DNA of 64,000 bases from Schistocephalus solidus (lineage: Eukaryota; Platyhelminthes; Cestoda; Diphyllobothriidea; Diphyllobothriidae), in assembly GCA_017591395.1 (NCBI GenBank), contig WEDG01000214.1:186001-250000 (forward strand), written 5' to 3'. Each line of letters opens with the position of its first letter. Position 1 is the first letter of the stretch. Of this stretch, positions 46,101 to 49,872 are shown one piece after another. The notes beneath the pieces are model-generated. The model was given only the letters and a program-made list of their open reading frames with translations. It was not told where the DNA came from and ran no database searches. A program made the translations under genes and the position numbers.

Positions 46101-48272
46101 CCACGGTAAGTCGGCTATGCGCGCTATACGCTAGCAATATTACCTGCGAATAATCCGTAGAGTGGAATACACGGACATCATCAAGAATGACAGTCCACAC
46201 TTGCAGAAAAAACGTCAACAGAGTATTGTTGTACAAAAACGGTCACGAAAGGTGACTTTAAGCGTGTTTTGTCCCCTACACGTTGAGGCTCTAAATGTAC
46301 AAACGTAGTCAATTTGTTAGGGAAATCAAGTATTTGACAATAATTAACTAGACACAACGCACATTTCCTGAGGTAGTTACTGGACCTGTTTTATTAATTC
46401 GTAGCTGTCAAAAGCGGGCAATCAGGGCTACAAAAGATCGGTTGTGGCAGATCACTGCGCATTTTCAACGACAATTAACGTTTGCGTTGATATCGGTAAA
46501 GCAAGACATACTCGTAGTCATAGCATGTAGCAGTTGACACATAACCATTCCATCCACTCTAATAAGAATAATATTACAACATAGTTATGATAATATAAAT
46601 AATTATCCAGAGCCGGCTTTGGATCTTAAACAATATTATTTCATGGGAGCGATATGACGTTGCGTGATTAAACTTTCTGTACTAATATTTGGCAACAAAC
46701 CTAAATTTATGAAATTTAATATTAAACGCTTCATGAGCACTGAAAAATGACTTTGAACGAGCTTCATCCTAAAATTCATAATGCGTTTACATTGCTTGCT
46801 GATTATATATGAAACACATAATGAGATAAATATAAGTGCATGCAATCTCCTTGGCATTAAGATCAAAAAACTAGAAAACAGTGCCTCAGCTGATACCTAT
46901 TAGAGTGCCAATTCAAGAACCTAGACGTTTTATTTATATTGATGAAACGATACATTCTGACTTGAAATGGGGCGGCATTTTTACAAACAGCTGATGCTTA
47001 GCGCATTTATTGAAATAAAAATCAGATGGCAGATCTAGCTAGGTTACCAACAGCACATATAAGCGAGACTAATCCAAACCGGCAAGCTATTTCGAAAAAA
47101 AGAATAAGACAAAAAACCTGAATTCCACAATCTTGAATTTTCAAGTGAAAAAAATATAAATTTTTGTAGACCGATCAGTCTGTCTCGCTTCTAGTGAACA
47201 CACAAACGAAAGAAGTCTCTTTGACGAACAGGATAAAGTTTTGCCTTGCCTTGCACCCGAATCTGAATATGGACTGCAAATAGTATTTACAAGGTAGCCT
47301 AAAGTAGAGTTTTATGCTTGACTTACTGCTTATTAAATTGATTTAAAAATGACTGCAAGCTATTTTTCCGCAAGTCGTCAAGATGGAAAAGTTGATCTGG
47401 TGAAGACAGTGAGAATTCCTACTCGATAATGTGCAAGCCTTTCAAGCTTTATTGATATTCAAATACCTCTTCGGTGGATTATTAATTTATTTATATCAGT
47501 GTATGTAAAGTTTATTTTCCACTAAAAGGCACATACAATCATGCTTGTCATCTCTGACAGGGAGGAGTGCCACAGCAGGAATTGGTTTTCGAACTGAATT
47601 TTCAAGTCCCAAAGAAAGCCAATCACTGGGGGTTCGACAATCGTAGTCCTCGTCATCGAAAATGTCGAGAAAAAGATACGAACACCAATTTCCATTCTCA
47701 TCCTTGAAATTTTCAGGGGGTTTTGGCATAAGATCCTTTGTTGTGATCTTATATTCTTCTTCCAATATGCGTACAAGATTCCACTTTTCATACTCTCGTT
47801 TTTTCCTATAAGGTTGGAAATTAAACTACAATAACACGAATACCTTTCAATTACAAGTTTGCGAGGACATTTCCCGGGTGGTGTATAGAAAGGAACCTGT
47901 ACTTTTGGTTCATAGGAGGCTGCGGTAAAGTCCTTTAAATATCTATTAGTCAATACTAATGAATTTACCGACGTTATGGTGGTTTGTGTAGTTCCCCCAT
48001 GCACATCGACAAACGCATTTATATTTGTTTCAATAGGTGGCGCAACTTTTATTCAATAATAAAATATAAGATTACCATTAGGAGTGCAGGTAACTAGTTT
48101 TGAATCATCGATGATATTGTCGACCACAGGAACATCGAGTTCACCAAGCTGATGTGAAAAATAATTTGAAAAAAGAACCTACAGTCTGACCCTCTGTGAC
48201 GTTCTCTGCTAGTATATCAGAATAAAAGCCTCTCTGGTTGATTTCAGGGTACTTCCCTCCATCTTCAGCCAT
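887..48272 (-). CDS. DNAH1: Axonemal inner-arm dynein heavy chain 1 (DNAH1), 37 exons, 3' end missing
   Basis: ATP-driven motor heavy chain of the ciliary/flagellar inner dynein arm. Thirty-seven exons on the minus strand were assembled by following reading frame and GT/GC-AG borders; phases agree at every join apart from one 1-base slip in exon 30. Order: N-terminal tail (exons 1-14), linker (15-16), AAA1 (17), AAA2 (18-21), linker to AAA3 (22-26), AAA3 (27), AAA4 (28 to the start of 30), stalk with microtubule-binding domain and AAA5 (30), AAA6 (31-33), C-terminal domain (34-37). Walker A loops are [24 protein letters not shown] and [13 protein letters not shown]1 is preferred over DNAH3/7/12 because stretches such as [31 protein letters not shown] and SMNTVL(I/V)QEVIR agree with remembered human DNAH1 across the whole length. 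The coding part totals about 12,007 bases; the vertebrate protein is about 4,265 residues, so only the last roughly 200-230 are absent. Confidence 0.95.
1993..2169 (-). CDS. DNAH1: DNAH1 exon 36
   Basis: 59 codons: [37 protein letters not shown] and [10 protein letters not shown]. Three residues of vertebrate DNAH1 near the 3' edge (before the YIK segment) are missing. Donor GTTAGT. Confidence 0.95.
2330..2480 (-). repeat. tRNA-like repeat (family 2), copy 1
   Basis: On the minus strand, 2413-2336 begins GGCCTCGTAGCTCAGTTGG and ends in a matching CGAGGCC. It forms a 7-bp acceptor-like stem, an A box and a B box (GGGTTCGAATCCC). The anticodon arm is imperfect (4 of 5 pairs, ACT in the anticodon position) and a long variable arm is needed. 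The adjoining 70 bases recur at 49450-49606 and 49745-49872, so this is a dispersed tRNA-derived repeat rather than a working tRNA gene. Confidence 0.6.
2911..3090 (-). CDS. DNAH1: DNAH1 exon 35
   Basis: 60 codons: [49 protein letters not shown]. Acceptor ATTTAG, donor GTAAGA. Confidence 0.95.
3605..3778 (-). CDS. DNAH1: DNAH1 exon 34
   Basis: 58 codons: [39 protein letters not shown]. Acceptor CATTAG, donor GTAATA, phase 0. Confidence 0.96.
3919..4143 (-). CDS. DNAH1: DNAH1 exon 33 (AAA6)
   Basis: 75 codons: [35 protein letters not shown] and [20 protein letters not shown]. Acceptor TTTCAG, donor GTAAGT. Confidence 0.97.
4985..5398 (-). CDS. DNAH1: DNAH1 exon 32 (AAA6)
   Basis: 138 codons: [68 protein letters not shown]. 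Acceptor TAACAG, donor GTAAGC, phase 0. Confidence 0.96.
5925..6010 (+). repeat. Possible tRNA-derived SINE head
   Basis: TGGCTCAGAGGTAGAGC resembles an A box, followed about 45 bases later by a degenerate B-box-like segment. It lies in DNAH1 intron 31. Weak, single-signal call. Confidence 0.3.
6655..6712 (+). repeat. Short tandem duplication
   Basis: The unit TTCTATTGTGTGCCC occurs twice back to back (6681-6710) within an intron. Confidence 0.7.
6938..7089 (-). CDS. DNAH1: DNAH1 exon 31
   Basis: [20 protein letters not shown] and [17 protein letters not shown], the AAA5/AAA6 connection. Acceptor TTTTAG, donor GTACGC, phase 0 end. Confidence 0.93.
7261..9798 (-). CDS. DNAH1: DNAH1 exon 30 (AAA4-stalk-MTBD-AAA5), 1-base frame slip
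   Basis: A 2.54 kb exon. It starts [19 protein letters not shown], continues through AAA4 ([30 protein letters not shown]), coiled coil 1, the microtubule-binding segment (about 8600-8900: [32 protein letters not shown]), coiled coil 2, then AAA5 ([39 protein letters not shown]) and [12 protein letters not shown] onward to GIANAEKA. The frame changes at the GGGG run 7825-7828: family alignment requires ...QQG followed by an Asp codon, which one additional G would give. Without that base the reading frame ends soon after. Acceptor TATAG, donor GTGAGT. Confidence 0.96.
10260..10860 (+). mobile_element. Probable 5' untranslated part of the zinc-finger LINE
   Basis: GC-rich non-coding stretch directly before the endonuclease frame, compositionally continuous with it and unlike the surrounding intron. 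The true 5' end is not defined because no target-site duplication was identified. Confidence 0.45.
10861..11652 (+). pseudogene. LINE AP-endonuclease domain (broken)
   Basis: Starts LAAWNVRSL, the N-terminal asparagine motif of apurinic endonuclease-like retrotransposon nucleases, then IAALRETRF with the catalytic glutamate position. It continues with [11 protein letters not shown] (catalytic D.N) and ends in [13 protein letters not shown] (terminal D-H pair). In-frame stops at about 10892 (TAA) and 11018 (TAG) break the frame; the longest open part is 11023-11652. This domain nicks target DNA to prime reverse transcription. It lies upstream of the RT domain in the same strand and order as in RTE/CR1-type non-LTR elements. 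Confidence 0.9.
11730..13252 (+). pseudogene. LINE reverse transcriptase domain (broken)
   Basis: Connector ([19 protein letters not shown]) followed by RT motifs: [84 protein letters not shown] and the catalytic FADDCALN at about 13104. It polymerises cDNA from the element's RNA at the nicked target. Damage: a 1-base loss near 12090, a stop at 12653-12655 inside the CGFR-like motif (TGA), and a stop at 13250-13252. The element is therefore dead in this copy. Confidence 0.92.
13347..14174 (+). pseudogene. LINE C-terminal thumb/connection and first zinc finger (broken)
   Basis: Follows RT after a 1-base gain near 13358. Contains [51 protein letters not shown] and [18 protein letters not shown], the usual C-terminal block of this LINE type. 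Then a basic stretch and a finger [20 protein letters not shown] at 13985-14052. The fingers are presumably nucleic-acid binding. Frame closes at TAA 14172-14174. Confidence 0.88.
14253..14789 (+). pseudogene. LINE 3' array of four more C2H2 zinc fingers (frameshifted)
   Basis: Four finger remnants in changing frames: [20 protein letters not shown] (14268-14330), C.YCPRA...[12 protein letters not shown] (14394-14457, one extra base inside), [20 protein letters not shown] (14587-14646, final His replaced), [20 protein letters not shown] (14712-14772), then stop 14787-14789. Fingers 2-3 and 4-5 are separated by the same linker ([10 protein letters not shown]), showing duplication of a two-finger unit. 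Confidence 0.85.
14872..15660 (+). repeat. Two diverged tandem units downstream of the LINE
   Basis: Unit 1 begins at 14877 with a perfect 9-bp hairpin (CACGGTTTC / GAAACCGTG, 3-base loop). Unit 2 begins at 15149 with a decayed version. Both continue GCTGGGAAGT.TGCCAA, then GAGTGGCTGACCAATGAACTG-like sequence, then a G-rich run. The second unit continues into a segment (15300-15655) found inverted at 33580-34010. Whether this is the LINE 3' untranslated region or a separate element is unclear. Confidence 0.6.
16419..16554 (-). CDS. DNAH1: DNAH1 exon 29 (AAA4)
   Basis: [13 protein letters not shown]...[16 protein letters not shown] and MFLFSDTQ. Acceptor GTGTAG, donor GTGAGT. The following intron is 6.6 kb and carries a LINE. 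Confidence 0.93.
16636..16832 (-). CDS. DNAH1: DNAH1 exon 28 (AAA4 P-loop)
   Basis: [30 protein letters not shown] and Walker A-like [12 protein letters not shown] near 16660-16690. Donor GTAGGT, phase 2. Confidence 0.94.
16993..18063 (-). CDS. DNAH1: DNAH1 exon 27 (AAA3)
   Basis: 357 codons. Walker A GPTGTGKT at 17887-17910, then [44 protein letters not shown]-type [11 protein letters not shown] and [20 protein letters not shown]. This is the regulatory nucleotide site AAA3. Donor GTACGT, phase 0. Confidence 0.97.
18815..18928 (-). CDS. DNAH1: DNAH1 exon 26, GC donor
   Basis: [20 protein letters not shown] followed by an acidic run KDEEDDDGK, like FPEEGLVFDY...EDEEEE of vertebrates. The 3' border is AAG/GCACGT, a GC-AG intron; the nearest GT would break the frame into exon 27. 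Confidence 0.85.
18929..21620. other. DNAH1 intron 25, 2.7 kb
   Basis: Long AT-rich intron. Only a SINE 3' fragment (19551-19650) and a two-fold tandem GTCTAGTGAGTAG repeat near 21373-21402 were recognised; the rest shows no open frame with family support. Confidence 0.7.
19551..19650 (+). repeat. SINE family 1, 3' fragment
   Basis: Matches the 3' part of the full copy at 28335-28612: CTGGCGGGACTCAAGAGTGAG, CCCCAA, ATTGAGTTCCGTAACCGATC, GGTGAGCG. The conserved paired segments can form two small hairpins. Confidence 0.7.
21621..21773 (-). CDS. DNAH1: DNAH1 exon 25
   Basis: [29 protein letters not shown] and [12 protein letters not shown], matching the WFIFSLIWSVGA block. Acceptor TTGTAG, donor GTTAGT, phase 0. 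Confidence 0.93.
21862..21921 (-). CDS. DNAH1: DNAH1 exon 24 (60-base exon)
   Basis: Twenty codons, [20 protein letters not shown]. Acceptor TTATAG, donor GTAAGT, phase 0. No vertebrate counterpart recognised; with exon 23 it forms an extra basic segment between AAA2 and AAA3. Confidence 0.68.
22586..22627 (-). CDS. DNAH1: DNAH1 exon 23 (42-base Lys-rich exon)
   Basis: Fourteen codons, [14 protein letters not shown]. Acceptor GTTTAG, donor GTAAG, phase 0 at both ends. DIKKGIP may correspond to GLKKIP of vertebrates; the lysine run after it has no counterpart I recall. The call rests on splice signals and frame. Confidence 0.68.
22751..23000 (+). repeat. ACT/TAC trinucleotide-rich microsatellite
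   Basis: About 240 bases dominated by imperfect TAC/ACT repeats in DNAH1 intron 22. It produces an artefactual hydrophobic open frame on the minus strand. Confidence 0.9.
23140..23259 (-). CDS. DNAH1: DNAH1 exon 22
   Basis: [20 protein letters not shown] and FFQRFLPKE, corresponding to the F.PKEGLKK region of vertebrate DNAH1. Donor GTGAGC, phase 0. Confidence 0.88.
24041..24568 (-). CDS. DNAH1: DNAH1 exon 21 (AAA2)
   Basis: 176 codons: [51 protein letters not shown] and [18 protein letters not shown]. Nearly residue-for-residue like vertebrate DNAH1. Donor GTAAGC. Confidence 0.97.
24789..24880 (-). CDS. DNAH1: DNAH1 exon 20 (AAA2 P-loop)
   Basis: [20 protein letters not shown] followed by Walker A GPTGSGKT at 24792-24815. 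Donor GTGAGT, phase 0. The acceptor region is duplicated just upstream, at about 24907-24932. Confidence 0.93.
24862..24935 (-). repeat. Duplicated exon 20 acceptor region
   Basis: CTTTTTCATGAAGCCTACAA occurs at the exon 20 border (about 24867-24886) and again 42 bases away (about 24909-24928). On the minus strand each copy supplies a TTGTAG/GC acceptor. Confidence 0.8.
25418..25497 (-). CDS. DNAH1: DNAH1 exon 19
   Basis: [13 protein letters not shown]...KDAEG, matching the DTDYG..L..A region before AAA2. Acceptor CTCAG, donor GTGAGC, phase 1 end. Joined directly to exon 18 it gives the same residue spacing as vertebrate DNAH1. Confidence 0.88.
26906..27012 (-). CDS. DNAH1: DNAH1 exon 18
   Basis: AAA1/AAA2 connection: [20 protein letters not shown] and [10 protein letters not shown]. 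Donor GTAAG, phase 2. Confidence 0.93.
27013..28216. other. DNAH1 intron 17, gene-free part
   Basis: AT-rich intron with no recognised features apart from the SINE copies that follow. A 103-codon plus-strand frame at 27355-27666 has no family resemblance and is probably chance. Confidence 0.6.
28217..28305 (+). repeat. SINE family 1, 3' fragment
   Basis: GCTAGCGGGGCTGAAGAGTG, AGCCCCAAGACAGACGGAGG and GTGAGCGATCGGTGAGC match the SINE 3' region. It lies directly before a complete copy in DNAH1 intron 17. Confidence 0.7.
28335..28612 (+). repeat. SINE family 1, most complete copy
   Basis: About 278 bases. The tRNA-like head has A box GTGGCGCAATGGGTTAGAG and B box GGTTTCAAGCC; the anticodon-like arm is GTTGAACTTCTAATCAAC. 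The body is GGTATGACTGGTTGATGATG, GCTAAATAACCAGGAATCGT, CATTCCAGTCTCCC. The 3' part is GAGAGTGAGCCCCAAGGCAG ... GTGAGTCCCGTAA. This head-body-tail order is that of a tRNA-derived SINE transcribed by RNA polymerase III and mobilised by a LINE. It lies in intron 17, antisense to DNAH1. Confidence 0.8.
29033..30289 (-). CDS. DNAH1: DNAH1 exon 17 (AAA1, main ATPase site)
   Basis: A 419-codon exon containing the end of the linker and AAA1. Walker A GPAGTGKT lies at 29600-29623 and is preceded by HLKFGGAPS, where vertebrates have Ala instead of the final Ser. Walker B context [10 protein letters not shown] and sensor [15 protein letters not shown] are present. This is the principal ATP-hydrolysis module of dyneins. 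Acceptor TTTAG, donor GTAAAT, phase 0 throughout. Confidence 0.97.
30290..31994. other. DNAH1 intron 16, 1.7 kb
   Basis: No recognisable coding, RNA or repeat signal beyond CT/CA-rich stretches near 30530-30620. Confidence 0.6.
31995..32663 (-). CDS. DNAH1: DNAH1 exon 16 (linker), GC donor
   Basis: Linker domain, 223 codons: [64 protein letters not shown]. The 3' border reads AAG/GCAAGT, so this intron uses GC-AG rather than GT-AG. No GT nearby would keep the frame and the match to exon 17. Confidence 0.93.
33580..34010 (-). repeat. Unclassified interspersed repeat, copy B
   Basis: Read on the minus strand, it matches 15320-15640: CTTCTTGACAATGTCTTGAC, ACCGGGCACTGGCGGG, TATATCACTTAAAACTAATT and GGAGCATACGGTGGACATCG have close counterparts in the same order. 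It lies in DNAH1 intron 15 in the same direction as the gene. Confidence 0.7.
34459..34848 (-). CDS. DNAH1: DNAH1 exon 15
   Basis: Linker region: [30 protein letters not shown] and [12 protein letters not shown]. Acceptor CTTCCAG, donor GTCAGT, phase 0. Confidence 0.94.
35196..35345 (+). repeat. SINE family 1, head and body
   Basis: Head TCTGGCTCATCGGTAGAGCG, diverged B box, then TTGGTATGGCTGGCTGGCGA, CGGCTAATAAGCTATAAATG and CCCATCCCAGTCTTCCCTGT. Antisense to DNAH1 in intron 14. Confidence 0.7.
35784..35939 (-). CDS. DNAH1: DNAH1 exon 14
   Basis: End of tail: [20 protein letters not shown] and [17 protein letters not shown]. Acceptor CTGTCTCAG, donor GTGAGT, phase 0 at both ends. Confidence 0.93.
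36026..36167 (-). CDS. DNAH1: DNAH1 exon 13
   Basis: Tail domain: [10 protein letters not shown] then [19 protein letters not shown]. An internal AG at 36135-36136 could serve as an alternative acceptor in the same phase, but would drop the conserved W..xxWPxKI segment. Confidence 0.88.
36462..36560 (+). repeat. SINE family 1, body fragment
   Basis: GGGGTGTGGCTGAAAGGCCG, GAAATGACCATTCCCGTCTC align with the SINE body. Intron 12, antisense to the gene. Confidence 0.55.
36795..36925 (+). repeat. SINE family 1, B box and body
   Basis: B box GGGTTCGAATTTC then TGTGTATGCTTTACTGATGA, CGGCTAATAGGCCAAAAATT, TCCGTCCTTATTCCC. Intron 12, antisense to the gene. Confidence 0.65.
37610..37812 (-). CDS. 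DNAH1: DNAH1 exon 12
   Basis: Tail domain: [20 protein letters not shown] and [16 protein letters not shown], matching the PNSIEELAELREW region of vertebrate DNAH1. Donor GTAAGT, phase 2. Confidence 0.92.
39037..39262 (-). CDS. DNAH1: DNAH1 exon 11
   Basis: Tail domain: [42 protein letters not shown]. The donor AAG/GTGCTT is a weak consensus match but is the only GT that continues the frame into exon 12. Confidence 0.9.
40217..40410 (-). CDS. DNAH1: DNAH1 exon 10
   Basis: Tail domain: [20 protein letters not shown] and [17 protein letters not shown]. Acceptor ATCTAG, donor GTAAGA, phase 2 end. Confidence 0.92.
40516..40666 (-). CDS. DNAH1: DNAH1 exon 9
   Basis: Tail domain: [33 protein letters not shown]. 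Acceptor CACCAG, donor GTAAG, phase 0 end. Confidence 0.92.
41149..41243 (+). repeat. SINE family 1, 3' fragment
   Basis: CTGGCGGGGCTCTAGAGTGA, GTCCCAAGGCACAACGGGAC, GAGTGAGTCCGGTAACCGCT. Intron 8, antisense to DNAH1. Confidence 0.7.
41714..41994 (-). CDS. DNAH1: DNAH1 exon 8
   Basis: Tail domain. [20 protein letters not shown] and [18 protein letters not shown] match the family. Acceptor TTACAG, donor GTAGGT, phase 2 end. Confidence 0.92.
42278..42546 (-). CDS. DNAH1: DNAH1 exon 7
   Basis: Tail domain. Contains [20 protein letters not shown] and [16 protein letters not shown]. The acceptor (TTTCTGAG) was chosen because it alone gives a frame consistent with exon 6, so the first 10 bases are less certain than the rest. 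Donor GTAAAT, phase 0. Confidence 0.85.
43149..43306 (-). CDS. DNAH1: DNAH1 exon 6
   Basis: Tail domain, [17 protein letters not shown] through [14 protein letters not shown]. Acceptor CTTTTAG, donor GTACGT. It ends in phase 1 and the split codon gives glycine. Confidence 0.88.
43973..44390 (-). CDS. DNAH1: DNAH1 exon 5
   Basis: Tail domain. Contains [35 protein letters not shown] and [14 protein letters not shown], strong DNAH1 family matches. Acceptor TTTTTAG, donor GTACGT, phase 2 at both ends. Confidence 0.92.
44391..47536. other. DNAH1 intron 4, 3.1 kb
   Basis: AT-rich intron without recognised coding or repeat sequence. It is the first long intron after three introns of 30-38 bases. 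Confidence 0.75.
47537..47805 (-). CDS. DNAH1: DNAH1 exon 4
   Basis: Begins [10 protein letters not shown] and includes [24 protein letters not shown] and [10 protein letters not shown], all typical of the DNAH1 N-terminal tail. Donor GTATGT, phase 1. A 3.1 kb intron follows, in sharp contrast to the tiny introns before it. Confidence 0.9.
47844..48045 (-). CDS. DNAH1: DNAH1 exon 3
   Basis: Encodes a tail segment containing [20 protein letters not shown]. The PPG..PRK..IER string is the first part that resembles the conserved DNAH1 N-terminus. Donor GTATTC, phase 2. A 38-base intron follows. Confidence 0.85.
48046..48182 (-). other. Two ultra-short introns at the 5' end of DNAH1
   Basis: Intron 1 (48149-48182) is 34 bases and intron 2 (48046-48075) is 30 bases; intron 3 (47806-47843) is 38. 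All start with GT and end with AG, and all are needed to keep the coding phase. Confidence 0.75.
48076..48148 (-). CDS. DNAH1: DNAH1 exon 2
   Basis: Seventy-three bases after the acceptor CACATCAG at 48149-48156. It encodes [11 protein letters not shown]..., acidic and unconserved. The flanking introns are 34 and 30 bases long. It ends in phase 1 at a GTAATC donor, and the leftover G completes a valine codon with exon 3. Confidence 0.7.
48183..48272 (-). CDS. DNAH1: DNAH1 exon 1 (start codon)
   Basis: Thirty codons beginning [11 protein letters not shown] and ending ENVTEGQT. The ATG at 48272-48270 is preceded in frame by TGA (48284-48282) only three codons upstream, so no earlier in-frame start is possible on this contiguous sequence. 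An ATATAG directly before the ATG could be an acceptor site. Donor GTAGGT, phase 0. Start inferred from frame and splice continuity; no homologue of this tip is recognised. Confidence 0.75.
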
Positions 48273-49440
48273 CCTATATTTTCATAAGTTGTCGTGATCC
48301 TTTGGCCTTGAAAGTGCAACTATAGAATCGTCAAAACGACACTGGCATTATAAACAAATGCATCAGGTTCACAATCCTATTAAACTACCGTAATGATGTA
48401 AGCTTTGCTGCTAACCATGCAAACTATTAAATACTGCAATAATTTCTCTGCCAGACACTGCAAGATTATGAAAGCTATGGAACTCACTGGGTAGTTTAGC
48501 ACACATTTAGGTGTCTTGTGAACCCTACAACATTGGGTTCATGCCTTTGCTTTTCTGTATTTTCTGATATTTTTTAGAAAACATTATCTTCGCATATATT
48601 CGCAGATACTGTGCAGTTTTAATGTTTCTGCCATGTACAAAGGAACAACTCAACATTTTAAGAAATTTGGAATATACAAATAATTGTATTACCATGCGTT
48701 TTGGGAACACTGATGTAGCCAGCAAAATAGCCATCGACAAACGGTTAACCCACCACGTGTGCATACAATTTTAGCCGAGAAACATTATCACAGGAAAAAT
48801 TTGTCAAAAAACTGCTATTTAAATTAACAACTTTACGCGTTTTTCTTAATTGGAAGCGATACCGACGAACTGTGACTGAACCAGAATAGGGCGCTAGGCA
48901 ACTCTGAATATCCGGAAGAATTTAAAAGCTCGTTTTAAGTCCAGTTTACTTTGTTTAGTGAAATTGATGTTAACCTTTGAATACCATATTTATAATGTAA
49001 AATTTGGCGTGGCCTACAGATAATCCCTGCGATTTGAATAGTTCATAGAGGACCATAAAAGGTGATTATTCGGCTGCAATTCTTGGTCATTAAGCTCAAC
49101 TCCCAATCGCTCCGGTGTGCTTTTGCAAATAAATCTCAGTTTTCTTCGTAAATCTTCCTATCATTGATAATATCACATGTCCTGGGAGGACAGCGAAGAA
49201 GAGCATGCGCACGTCTAGACTTGCCTGTCGAACGCGAACTTTTCTTGGTGAACTCGGAGATTGGTCGTGTTCGAAAATTCAAAAATGTCCTTGAAAGCCA
49301 GACAGCAACCCAATGCCTTCAAAATATGAATGCTTGTAAGATACCAGCTGCATTTTCCTATAATTCACAGGAAAGAGATCAAGGTTTGTTGGGTAGCTTT
49401 TATATGAGGGGGGGATTTGAGATTTGTTTGACCACCGTTA
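48273..49440. other. Upstream of DNAH1; no gene recognised
   Basis: Should hold the DNAH1 promoter and 5' leader. On the minus strand the sequence just before the start codon reads ATGAAAATATAG, a 4-codon upstream frame overlapping a possible trans-splice acceptor. No convincing TATA box or other element was identified. Confidence 0.5.
49247..49400 (+). repeat. Dispersed repeat shared with 60130-60275
   Basis: GAACTCGGAGATTGGTCGTG, AAAGCCAGACAGCAACCCAA and AATTCACAGGAAAGAGATCA have ordered counterparts near 60135-60260. Translation gives a short frame possibly belonging to a LINE, but the family is not identified. Confidence 0.55.
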
Positions 49441-49449
49441 AAAAATCGG

Positions 49450-49606
49450 ATGCCTCGGTGGGATTCTTACCCATGCCAGCAAGGGGAAGGCTTTACTACA
49501 GCCAACATTTTATCCAAATGTGCATTGAGGCCTCTACCCGGAGCCAGGAGTTTAATGAAACCTGAATCAAGTCACCCACCCAATCCACTGCAACATGTGA
49601 AATCCA
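49450..49606 (-). repeat. tRNA-like repeat (family 2), copy 2
   Basis: GCCAGCAAGGGGAAGGCTTT and TCACCCACCCAATCCACTGC match copy 1 at 2330-2480. The A-box side is deleted or scrambled. Confidence 0.65.
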
Positions 49607-49744
49607 CCAATTCTGATACATTAAGTTGACTGCCAAAGCATGGTTTCCTAAGACAGAAATCTGAAATCCACCAGATGACTACTAGGCACAATTATTTAGT
49701 ACAAGATTTTGGGAGATTTGAATTATTCCATTGCCGTCATGTAA

Positions 49745-49872
49745 AAAAACTCGGCGGCCTCGGTGGGATTCGAAAACAAGCCAGCAAAGGGAAGGTTTAA
49801 ATACAGCCAACGCACTAGCCAACTGAGCTATGTGGCCCCCACCGGGAGTCGTGAGTTTAATCAACGAAGTTT
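49745..49872 (-). repeat. tRNA-like repeat (family 2), copy 3
   Basis: Shares AAAAACTCGGCGGCCTCGGT, GGGATTCGAA and GCCAACTGAGCTATGTGGCC with copy 1, with a degenerate B box. Confidence 0.7.
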
